Source of the DNA: Spirochaetaceae bacterium | GTDB lineage: Bacteria; Spirochaetota; Spirochaetia; Spirochaetales_E; Spirochaetaceae_B | Direction: 5' to 3' | DNA length: 5,765 nt | Assembly (NCBI GenBank): GCA_003249275.1 | Contig: QKJO01000144.1 | Span: 1 to 5,765 of the forward strand | Translations under genes and position numbers: made by a program | Part shown: piece by piece, positions 1 through 5,765 of the stretch | How positions within the stretch are numbered: position 1 is the stretch's first letter | Layout of the letters: each line of letters opens with the position of its first letter | The notes under the pieces: generated by a model | Told to the model about the DNA's origin: nothing | Seen by the model: only the letters and a program-made list of their open reading frames with translations | The model's database searches: none

Positions 1-53
1 TCCCTGTATATATAGAATCTTATATCAACAGGAGAAACAAGTAAAATTCCATA

Positions 54-66
54 TGTTACGGTAACA
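54..66. promoter_or_regulatory. 13-bp palindrome upstream of the first kinase gene, possible operator
   Basis: TGTTAC and GTAACA form a perfect 6-bp inverted repeat around a single G. A TAAAAT hexamer (69-74), five of six bases like a -10 box, follows directly, but no convincing -35 box is placed 16-18 bp upstream of it. The whole 1-125 stretch is AT-rich and holds no gene that I can support. The palindrome could be a repressor or response-regulator site controlling the kinase gene, or it could be chance; one 13-bp site with no second copy is weak evidence. Confidence 0.25.
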
Positions 67-125
67 CGTAAAATAGGGGAGACAAATTTGAAATTTAAGT
101 AATAAAATCATCCTGTCAGGTAAGT

Positions 126-1577
126 TTGATTAATCAACCAACGGAATTCCTATATCCCGTTGATCGGAAACCGGACGGTCCCTGTACTGATATCAAAAGG
201 ATAATGCTGAATACCCGTCATCAGCTGAATATTTTTATAATGACTACTCGCGGCTTTCTGTTTTTATTATGGATAACAATCCCGGTCCGTGTCTTTTCCT
301 TCTCTTTTCCGATAAGGGAATCAGGCGCAGACGGATCTGCAGAAATTGTGAAACTCATCCTGTTACACATTATTCCTCTTCTCGTAATCATTTTTATTGG
401 GTTCCTGTGGCTTTTGAGCATCAGAATCAGCGTTGTCAGAAAGACCCGGGAGCTGAGGTCCCTTACAAATGATCTCAATGGCAAAATTTCAGAACTGGAA
501 CGGGAGAGGGAACTGATTCAGACAACCCTTCATTCCATAGGCGATGCCGTCATTTCAATGAATTCCGATGGAGTGATCAGGCAGATCAATCCTTCAGCCC
601 TCAGGATTCTTGAACTTGAAGGCACCGCTGTTGTGGGACGCAGTTTTCCCGACGTTTTCGGTTTGAAAGAGACCGGCGGGGGAGACCGGAAGGAGGTCAG
701 CGTTACTGACTGCTGTTCCATCTGTGATATTCCCGAAGGTCTTCTGACCCGGAAGGACAATGGCAAGGCTATAGAGATCTCCTATACCCTCTCTCCGATC
801 ATACTGGCCGACGGGAATCTCTACGGGTCCATTCTGGTTTTCAGGGATATTTCCAGCGAGCTTCGTCTGCAGAGACAGCTGCAGGAAAAAAGCAAGATGG
901 AAGTCATCGGACAGCTGGCAGGCGGCATCGCCCATGATTTCAATAATCAGCTTTCGGGAATACTGGGGTATGGCGAGCTGATCCTCAGGCAGAACATCGA
1001 TTCCAAAGTTGAAAAATATGCGGGAGTTATTGTCAAAAATGCCCAGAAATCATCCCTGCTTGTCAACAAACTCCTGAGCTTTGCCCGAAAAGGAAAAATT
1101 GCCCATGAAAGATTTGATATCCATACTCTGATTCCGGAGATTCTGAAAGCCGAAGATATTCCGGGAAAGAGCCAAATCGGGATTGAAACCCGTCTGACAG
1201 CGGAACACTCATTCATCAAGGGAGACCCTCTGCAGATGCACAATGCCCTTGCCCATATCCTTCAAAATGGAGCGGATGCTCTGGCAAACAGGAAGGATCA
1301 TGGAAAAATTCTGATTGAAACAGCCAGTGAATATTCCGATATCCATAAGAGGATTCTTCTCAGAATATGCATTACCGACAATGGCGAGGGCATGACGGAG
1401 GACGTTCAAATGAGAATTCTGGAACCCTTTTTTACAACAAAATCCAGGGTAAAAGGGTCTGGAATGGGGCTTGCGGCGGCGCACGGCATCATCGTCAGTC
1501 ATCAGGGGGAGATCCGTTTTGAATCCGAACCGGGAAAGGGGACAAGGGTGTCTGTGACCCTGCCTGCCGCTGAATAA
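126..1577 (+). CDS. Membrane-anchored PAS sensor histidine kinase, no receiver domain
   Basis: This is a sensor kinase expected to autophosphorylate on His and pass the phosphate to a receiver Asp. Numbered from the TTG start, hydrophobic segments lie at about residues 43-62 and 76-98, with only about a dozen residues between them, so there is no real periplasmic sensor domain. A charged, coiled-coil-like linker (about 103-130) leads into a PAS domain (about 130-245). The phospho-acceptor is H270 in an Ala-His-Asp-Phe-Asn-Asn motif. The ATPase domain has N-box N381, the Asp-Asn-Gly-Glu-Gly box from D418, a Glu-Pro-Phe-Phe-Thr-Thr-Lys F-box and a Gly-Ser-Gly-Met-Gly-Leu box at 444-449, all apparently intact. 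The protein ends right after the ATPase domain. The start is uncertain: TTG at 126 has a weak AGG five bases upstream, ATG at 204 has AAAAGG only three bases away, and ATG at 240 has no clear site. The first 26-38 residues may therefore not be made. The signal is unknown; a cytoplasmic PAS ligand or a membrane cue is likely. Confidence 0.9.
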   Translation: MINQPTEFLYPVDRKPDGPCTDIKRIMLNTRHQLNIFIMTTRGFLFLLWITIPVRVFSFSFPIRESGADGSAEIVKLILLHIIPLLVIIFIGFLWLLSIRISVVRKTRELRSLTNDLNGKISELERERELIQTTLHSIGDAVISMNSDGVIRQINPSALRILELEGTAVVGRSFPDVFGLKETGGGDRKEVSVTDCCSICDIPEGLLTRKDNGKAIEISYTLSPIILADGNLYGSILVFRDISSELRLQRQLQEKSKMEVIGQLAGGIAHDFNNQLSGILGYGELILRQNIDSKVEKYAGVIVKNAQKSSLLVNKLLSFARKGKIAHERFDIHTLIPEILKAEDIPGKSQIGIETRLTAEHSFIKGDPLQMHNALAHILQNGADALANRKDHGKILIETASEYSDIHKRILLRICITDNGEGMTEDVQMRILEPFFTTKSRVKGSGMGLAAAHGIIVSHQGEIRFESEPGKGTRVSVTLPAAE

Positions 1578-1590
1578 CAGGTTTTTCTGT

Positions 1591-1619
1591 TTGATGCATC
1601 CGGAACGGTACACTATACT
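1591..1619 (+). promoter_or_regulatory. Predicted sigma70-type promoter for the hybrid kinase gene
   Basis: TTGATG (1591-1596, four of six bases matching TTGACA) and TATACT (1614-1619, five of six matching TATAAT) are separated by exactly 17 bp. The site lies wholly in the gap after the stop codon of the upstream kinase. Transcription would begin near 1626, giving a leader of about 45 bases that carries a run of nine A (1640-1648). This suggests the hybrid kinase can be expressed independently of the gene before it, although read-through from upstream is also possible because no terminator hairpin is evident in the gap. Confidence 0.5.
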
Positions 1620-1671
1620 GAAGTCCTTAAATGATGTGTAAAAAAAAACTGACCCTGCGGGAAGACAATAG

Positions 1672-3780
1672 ATGAATGCAGAACGTCTGCTGGACTCGCT
1701 GACGTTCCGGGATCTTTTCGATCTTGAGGAGATCCAGAAGCTTCAGGATGAGTTTTCCGAGGCAGCCGAAGTTGCATCCATCATCACCTCTCCCGACGGT
1801 ACACCGATAACCAGGCCCAGCCATTTCACCCGCCTCTGCAGCAATCTCATCCGTGAAACGGAGCAGGGACGGATCAACTGTTTCAAGTCGGATGCGGAAA
1901 TCGGAAAATTCAGGGAGGACGGACCGACGATCATGCCCTGTCTGAGCTGCGGACTGTGGGATGCGGGAGCCGGAATCTCTGTGAAGGGGAAGCACATCGC
2001 CAACTGGCTGATCGGTCAGGTCCGGGACAGTTCCCAGAATGACTCTTCCATCCGCAACTATGCCGAAAAGATCGGTATTGATAAGGATACGGCTGTAGAC
2101 GCCTTTCATGAAATTCCCTCCATGTCTCATATACGGTTTGAGAAAATTGCACGAGTTCTGTATACCCTTGCCAATCAGCTTTCCAATACGGCTTTTCAGA
2201 ACTATCAGCAGAAGATTTTCATACAGGAGCTTCAGGAAGCCCGGGAGTATGCGGAAAGACAGGAAGAGAATCTGAAGGTGACCCTCAATTCGATCGGAGA
2301 TGCCGTCATTACGACCGATCTGAACAAGCGGATAACGGGCATGAATCCGGTGGCTGAGAAACTGACGGGCTGGACGTTCAGGGATGCGGTGACCAGGGAT
2401 CTTTCGGAAGTGCTGGATCTCAGACATTCCAGAACGAGAGAGATTCTTTCCAATCCGCTGGATGAAGTCCTGAAAACGGGTGCCGTTGCAGGAATGGAGA
2501 AAAATGCCCTCCTCGTCTCCCGGGACGGTTCGGAATCGCTGATATCCGATTCGGCGGCGCCCATCAAATCCAGGGACGGCCGGATTCAGGGCGTCATTCT
2601 GGTCTTCAGGGATGTAACCCAGGAATTTCTCAATCAGGAACATATGCAGCAGATGCAGAAGGTGGAAGTGTTCGGACAGCTGACCGGAGGAATAGCCCAT
2701 GATTTCAACAATATCCTTACGGGCATTACCTCCGCCGCCACTTTGCTCAAGGACTTCAGTACAAACCTCGATGATAAAAGCAGAAACTACATCGATATGA
2801 TTCTGAAATCATCCTACAGGGCTGCCAGTCTGACCGAGCATCTTCTCTCCATCAGCCGGAGGGACAGTGATCATCAGACGAATTTTCATTTTTCCGATCT
2901 GGTCAAAGAGACATTGAGTGTCCTCAAGTATACGGTGGACAGGAAGATCACTGTGTCATCTTCCCTGAATATTAAAAATGATACGGTATCGGGAGATCAG
3001 TCCGGATTTCAGAGCATGCTGATGAATATCGGGATCAACTCCAGCCATGCCATTTCCGATTCGGGATTTATTAAATTCAGTCTGACCAATACAACGGTGG
3101 ATGAGGACTACTGCCGCAGAAGCCCCTTTGCCATAACTTCCGGAGAGTATTGTTCTCTTGAGATTGCCGATAACGGCTGCGGTATTGAACCGGAAAATCT
3201 TTCCAGAATCTTTGAGCCTTTTTTTACGACAAAAGAACGGGGCAAGGGAACGGGGCTGGGCCTTTCCTCTGTTATGAGAACCGTGAGGGACCATCACTGT
3301 GAGATCAGTGTGGAAAGCACTCCGGGAGTCGGAACGACTTTCAGAATCCTGATACCCTGCAGCTCAAATTCCATAGTCAAAGAAGTTGAATTGACGGAAA
3401 ACGGCAGAGGGTCCGGTACGGTACTTCTCGTGGATGATGAAGACTTCAACCGGGAGCTGGGAAGAGATCTGCTTGATTCTTCCGGGTATGATGTTCTTCT
3501 CGCGTCAAACGGTGCGGAGGCCATATCCGTCTATACGAAGTATCAGGATGCCGTCGATCTTGTCATACTGGACATGATGATGCCGGTGATGGACGGCAGA
3601 GAAACATTTCTGAAGCTGAGAGAGATGAACCCGAAATTGAAGATCATCATCGCGTCGGGATATATCGATGACGAGAGAATCGCACTGTTGAGGGAGGAAG
3701 GCCTGTCCGATGTGATCCTCAAACCCTACAGAATCGCCAAATTCCAGGATCAGATCAGAAAAGTCCTGGAGTCTTCCTGA
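1672..3780 (+). CDS. Soluble hybrid histidine kinase: PocR sensory domain, PAS, kinase core, receiver
   Basis: This cytoplasmic hybrid kinase has no membrane segment. Residues about 6-170 resemble the PocR ligand-binding domain: a Phe-Thr-x-Leu-Cys segment, an Asn-Cys-Phe-Lys-Ser-Asp segment, then Pro-Cys-Leu-Ser-Cys-Gly-Leu and a Trp-Leu-Ile-Gly-Gln strand. The family was named from the propanediol regulator PocR and is predicted to sense small hydrocarbon derivatives; the ligand here is unknown. A helical linker (about 180-203) joins it to a PAS domain (about 204-320). The phospho-acceptor is H343 in an Ala-His-Asp-Phe-Asn-Asn motif. The ATPase domain has N-box N452/N456, D500 of the Asp-Asn-Gly box, an F-box from F514 and a Gly-Lys-Gly-Thr-Gly-Leu-Gly-Leu box at 524-531. 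The C-terminal receiver (about 582-702) has acidic D588/D589, phospho-acceptor D634, switch S662 and K684, so it should be active. There is no DNA-binding output domain. ATG 1672 is the first possible start, since TAG precedes it in frame; GGGAAG seven bases upstream is a modest ribosome binding site. Confidence 0.93.
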   Translation: MNAERLLDSLTFRDLFDLEEIQKLQDEFSEAAEVASIITSPDGTPITRPSHFTRLCSNLIRETEQGRINCFKSDAEIGKFREDGPTIMPCLSCGLWDAGAGISVKGKHIANWLIGQVRDSSQNDSSIRNYAEKIGIDKDTAVDAFHEIPSMSHIRFEKIARVLYTLANQLSNTAFQNYQQKIFIQELQEAREYAERQEENLKVTLNSIGDAVITTDLNKRITGMNPVAEKLTGWTFRDAVTRDLSEVLDLRHSRTREILSNPLDEVLKTGAVAGMEKNALLVSRDGSESLISDSAAPIKSRDGRIQGVILVFRDVTQEFLNQEHMQQMQKVEVFGQLTGGIAHDFNNILTGITSAATLLKDFSTNLDDKSRNYIDMILKSSYRAASLTEHLLSISRRDSDHQTNFHFSDLVKETLSVLKYTVDRKITVSSSLNIKNDTVSGDQSGFQSMLMNIGINSSHAISDSGFIKFSLTNTTVDEDYCRRSPFAITSGEYCSLEIADNGCGIEPENLSRIFEPFFTTKERGKGTGLGLSSVMRTVRDHHCEISVESTPGVGTTFRILIPCSSNSIVKEVELTENGRGSGTVLLVDDEDFNRELGRDLLDSSGYDVLLASNGAEAISVYTKYQDAVDLVILDMMMPVMDGRETFLKLREMNPKLKIIIASGYIDDERIALLREEGLSDVILKPYRIAKFQDQIRKVLESS

Positions 3781-3808
3781 CCAAACAAGACCGGCAGCCC
3801 GCCGGAGT

Positions 3809-3843
3809 AAAAAAAACCGGAGAAATCTTCATCCCTCCGGTTT
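3809..3843 (-). terminator. Rho-independent terminator of the binding-protein gene, possibly bidirectional
   Basis: A perfect 9-bp stem (AAACCGGAG at 3814-3822 and CTCCGGTTT at 3835-3843) encloses a 12-base loop. Read on the minus strand, the stem runs into eight consecutive T (3816-3809), a classic intrinsic terminator starting eight bases past the stop of the binding-protein gene. Read on the + strand, only three T end the stem, so termination of the hybrid kinase transcript there would be weaker. A second small stem (CCGGC at 3791-3795 with GCCGG at 3801-3805) lies just after the kinase stop and may help, but it has no T tract on the + strand. Confidence 0.8.
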
Positions 3844-3851
3844 CCATCACA

Positions 3852-4826
3852 TCAGTTTACGATTTTCGCTCTGTCCAGATCACTCTGGGGGATCTTGATT
3901 CCCAGCTCGGCTGCTACCGTGGTATTGAGGATAAGCTGCATATGAGCCGTATCCTCGATCAGAACCGTAGGCAGATCCTCGCAGGATTTTCCCTTCAGAA
4001 CTTCATCCATCAGCCTGGCTGTGACCTGACCGACGTAGTACCAGTCGAATCCCCATGCGGCAAAAACGGGGTTCTCCATGGCCGAAGAAGGGTCCGCCGA
4101 AAGAACGGGAACCTTGTTTGCAAGAGCCGTTGTCGCCAGACCGCTCAGGGCGGAGATCACCGTATTGTCTGTTCCCACATACATGGCGTCCACACGGCCC
4201 ATTAGAGATTCTGTCGCCGCCTTGACTTCCGCAGAGGAGGTGACGGCACTGCCGATAAACTCTATCCCCAGGGCTTCACAGGCAGCCTTAGTTTCCTTGA
4301 CCTGGAACAGGGCATTGGACTCATTCCCGGAATATACCATTCCCAGTGATTTTACTTCGGTCAGACCCATCAGATACTGAAGCTGGGCCTTGAAGGGTGT
4401 TCTGTGGGAAACGCCGCAGATCCCCGCTTCACCCTGATTCAGAGAGGATGTCAAACCGGCGGAGACGGGATCGGTGATGGCCGTATAGACGATGGGTGTT
4501 CCCGTGATCGTCGATTTTAAAGCCTGGGCATTGGGAGTGGCAATTCCCACAACCATGTCATAATTTTTCATCTTGAACATACTGGCAATCTGTTTGGTTG
4601 TATTGATATCGGCGTTGGAGTTCTGATAGTCGTATTCAACCTTGTCATAACCGAGGACTGCCAGCTCGTCCTTGATTCCCGTGACCACGGCATCCAGAGC
4701 CGGATGCTGGACAAACTGGGACAGACCGATTCTGACGGTCCCGTCACTCTCTTTCTGGCCCTCTGCAAAAAGACCCGAAACCAAAACAATTCCCATGACA
4801 GCAACAATCGCAGCAAACCTTTTCAC
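3852..4826 (-). CDS. Periplasmic substrate-binding protein, ABC_sub_bind (TrpX-like) family
   Basis: This 324-residue exported protein should bind a small solute in the periplasm and deliver it to an ABC importer. Residues 1-21 form a signal peptide: Lys-Arg, a hydrophobic core, then Leu-Phe-Ala before Glu-Gly-Gln. There is no lipobox Cys, so it is probably soluble. The mature part is a two-lobed type-1 fold. Family features seen are an opening Arg-Ile-Gly-Leu-Ser-Gln strand, a Pro-Ile-Val-Tyr-Thr-Ala-Ile-Thr-Asp-Pro segment, a Thr-Asp-Asn-Thr motif at 219-222, an Ala-Asp-Pro-Ser segment at 244-247 and a Gly-x-Asp-Trp-Tyr-Tyr-x-x-Gly stretch at 259-266. The family includes tryptophan-binding TrpX; the ligand here cannot be read from the sequence. 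I chose GTG at 4826 because GGAG lies seven bases upstream and the signal peptide starts there. The frame stays open 29 codons further to TTG 4913, but that would put an acidic tail before the signal peptide. No permease or ATPase gene adjoins it, and the terminator isolates it as a single-gene unit. Confidence 0.9.
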   Translation of the reverse strand: MKRFAAIVAVMGIVLVSGLFAEGQKESDGTVRIGLSQFVQHPALDAVVTGIKDELAVLGYDKVEYDYQNSNADINTTKQIASMFKMKNYDMVVGIATPNAQALKSTITGTPIVYTAITDPVSAGLTSSLNQGEAGICGVSHRTPFKAQLQYLMGLTEVKSLGMVYSGNESNALFQVKETKAACEALGIEFIGSAVTSSAEVKAATESLMGRVDAMYVGTDNTVISALSGLATTALANKVPVLSADPSSAMENPVFAAWGFDWYYVGQVTARLMDEVLKGKSCEDLPTVLIEDTAHMQLILNTTVAAELGIKIPQSDLDRAKIVN

Positions 4827-4833
4827 TCTTTTT

Positions 4834-4837
4834 CTCC
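4834..4837 (-). promoter_or_regulatory. Ribosome binding site that fixes the GTG start of the binding protein
   Basis: GGAG on the minus strand lies seven bases before the GTG codon at 4826-4824. It places translation at the first residue of the signal peptide and argues against the longer in-frame reading from TTG 4913, which has no purine-rich site close upstream. Confidence 0.8.
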
Positions 4838-4884
4838 ATAAAGTTCTGAAATATGTTTCTTCCTGTAGAAACGAATCTGTTTCA

Positions 4885-4913
4885 AACGTATCAGGATCAA
4901 ACTGCTCCGTCAA
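4885..4913 (-). promoter_or_regulatory. Possible promoter of the binding-protein gene
   Basis: On the minus strand TTGACG (4913-4908) matches five of six -35 bases. A 17-bp spacer leads to TACGTT (4890-4885), which matches only three of six -10 bases. Transcription would start near 4878 with a leader of about 50 bases. The good -35 box and spacing support it; the poor -10 box leaves it doubtful or dependent on an activator. Confidence 0.3.
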
Positions 4914-5057
4914 GTGGGACTTGTGAACTTTTGTTTTGCCAGGGAATCAGGGATGGGAGAGACAGGAATTTTTTTCCTACGGTAATGGCAGAAAATGGAT
5001 TAGAATACAGGCTGACGACGGCATGACGGGATGAACTGGTATGCCTTACATCTGCAC
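4914..5057. other. Divergent intergenic region before the UxaE-like gene
   Basis: No gene is supported here. TAGAAT (5001-5006) matches five of six -10 bases for + strand transcription, but no good -35 box lies 16-18 bp upstream, so a promoter for the downstream gene is likely present but not well defined. A small hairpin (AGGAA 4964-4968 with TTCCT 4974-4978) sits around a T-rich run. The shared space between divergent genes leaves room for regulator binding to either gene, but I recognise no specific operator. Confidence 0.3.
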
Positions 5058-5063
5058 AGGAGG
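5058..5063 (+). promoter_or_regulatory. Consensus ribosome binding site of the UxaE-like gene
   Basis: AGGAGG is a full Shine-Dalgarno consensus ending six bases before ATG 5070, which fixes the start and suggests efficient translation. Confidence 0.9.
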
Positions 5064-5069
5064 AAACAC

Positions 5070-5765
5070 ATGGTATTGGAAAAGTATTCGATTGGAACGG
5101 GCGACCGGTTCGGCAGGCAGGCGGGAGCACAGCTGAAGGCCGTACAGAAAGCATCCGAAAAAGGGATTGAGATCACCATCATCTGGAACAAGTCCTATCG
5201 GGAGCACAAAACCATCCATACGGATCCGGCCTCTGTCAGAAAATATGCGGACCATGCTGTCAAAAAGGCGGACTGGAAGGGCGCTCACAGGGTGGATGCG
5301 GACCATATCGGTCTGAAGACCGTTGATCTCTTCATCGACTCTTCCGATTTCTTCACCCTGGATGTGGCCGATTTTATAGGTGAAAAACCGGGGGAAGCCG
5401 ATATCGCCGAATTTATCCGGAAAAACAGGAAGTACGTAGGCACCCTGAATATTCCCGGAATTGATTCTCCCCTGATCAGCACGGAGGAAAAGATCAGATC
5501 CATAGCCGAAAGGTATCTCTATGCCGTCGGTGAGGCAAAAAGGATCTATGAGCATATCAAAGACCGGAAGGGAGCGGCGAATTTCATAACCGAAGTTTCC
5601 ATGGATGAAACTGATGCGCCCCAGACCCCCGAGGAGCTTCTGTTCATCCTCTCCGCCATTGCTGCAGAGGGCATTCCGCTCCAGACCATTGCCCCCAAAT
5701 TTACGGGACGCTTCAATAAGGGTGTGGATTATGTGGGCGACGTGGAACAGTTCGACAAAGAGTTC
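5070..5765 (+). CDS. Tagaturonate epimerase family protein (UxaE-like), 5' part only
   Basis: The frame is open from ATG 5070 to the window edge, giving 232 residues with no stop. Family members run to roughly 400 residues or more, so about half is missing through the window boundary, not through mutation. I recognise it from the pattern of conserved blocks: a start with Gly-x-Gly-Asp-Arg-Phe-Gly (9-15), Trp-Asn-Lys-Ser-x-Arg-Glu-His (39-46), Asp-Ala-Asp-His-Ile-Gly-Leu (76-82), Phe-Phe-Thr-Leu-Asp-Val-Ala-Asp (94-101), Glu-Val-Ser-Met-Asp-Glu-Thr (175-181) and Ala-Pro-Lys-Phe-Thr-Gly-Arg-Phe-Asn-Lys-Gly (208-218). The His and acidic residues in these blocks are candidates for metal and substrate binding. 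UxaE of Thermotoga interconverts tagaturonate and fructuronate in galacturonate breakdown; this homologue may act on the same or a related sugar acid in the cytoplasm. No signal peptide is present. The family call is from memory of the motifs; the exact substrate is inference. Confidence 0.75.
   Translation, partial: MVLEKYSIGTGDRFGRQAGAQLKAVQKASEKGIEITIIWNKSYREHKTIHTDPASVRKYADHAVKKADWKGAHRVDADHIGLKTVDLFIDSSDFFTLDVADFIGEKPGEADIAEFIRKNRKYVGTLNIPGIDSPLISTEEKIRSIAERYLYAVGEAKRIYEHIKDRKGAANFITEVSMDETDAPQTPEELLFILSAIAAEGIPLQTIAPKFTGRFNKGVDYVGDVEQFDKEF

Noticed and set aside
1640..1648. Nine-A run as a slippage site fusing the leader frame to the hybrid kinase
   Set aside because: One inserted A would bring the leader into the kinase frame, but TAG at 1669-1671 stops it directly before the kinase ATG, so no fusion can form.
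1627..2700. A 357-codon open frame on the minus strand opposite the hybrid kinase
   Set aside because: It lies wholly antisense to clear PocR, PAS and kinase sequence, shows no recognisable domain, and is rich in Arg, Ser, Leu and His as expected of a shadow frame. Its length reflects codon usage of the real gene.
3781..3851. Possible small RNA or gene in the convergent gap
   Set aside because: The 71 bases are explained by terminator hairpins; there is no open frame or promoter-like pair.
4985..5026. Thirteen-codon + strand frame in the divergent intergenic region
   Set aside because: It has no ribosome binding site, overlaps the likely -10 box, and its product has no recognisable character.
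5020..5045. Inverted repeat GGCAT and ATGCC upstream of the UxaE-like gene
   Set aside because: The arms are only 5 bp with a 16-base spacer, which is expected often by chance, and there is no second copy.
5046..5555. A 169-codon minus-strand frame at the right end
   Set aside because: It is antisense to the UxaE-like gene, which has a consensus ribosome site and conserved family blocks; the minus-strand product has no recognisable features.

Overview
The window looks like a chromosomal segment from a spirochaete-type Gram-negative bacterium. The evidence is indirect: an exported binding protein whose signal peptide ends in a Phe-Ala-Glu-Gly-Gln-Lys stretch common in Spirochaetales, two kinases of the His-Asp-Phe-Asn-Asn type that are abundant in such genomes, and strong purine-rich ribosome binding sites. 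The phylum is an inference. No RNA genes, CRISPR arrays, insertion sequences or phage genes were seen.

Layout: positions 1-125 are a non-coding leader with a 13-bp palindrome. Two sensor kinases follow in tandem on the + strand. The first (126-1577) is membrane-anchored: two hydrophobic segments, a PAS domain and a kinase core, with no receiver. The second (1672-3780) is a soluble hybrid kinase: PocR sensory domain, PAS, kinase core and receiver. A good sigma70-type promoter lies in the 94-bp gap between them, so the hybrid kinase can probably be expressed on its own. The gene order then turns convergent. A 71-bp gap with a strong hairpin terminator separates the hybrid kinase from a minus-strand gene (3852-4826) for a periplasmic binding protein of the ABC_sub_bind (TrpX-like) family. 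A 243-bp divergent intergenic region follows, then the 5' part of a + strand gene (5070 to the window edge) that resembles the tagaturonate epimerase (UxaE) family of hexuronate catabolism.

How they work together: the two kinases share a PAS plus kinase architecture and closely similar motifs, and look like paralogues. The first has no receiver or response regulator in this window, so phosphotransfer to the receiver of the second is possible but unproven. The binding protein has no permease or ATPase gene beside it. It sits between a convergent and a divergent neighbour, so it is a single-gene transcription unit here. Nothing in the sequence links the kinases to the binding protein or to the sugar-acid enzyme, beyond adjacency. 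I see no clearly novel system; the most interesting points are the PocR hybrid kinase with its cysteine cluster, the receiver-less paralogue next to it, and the orphan binding protein.
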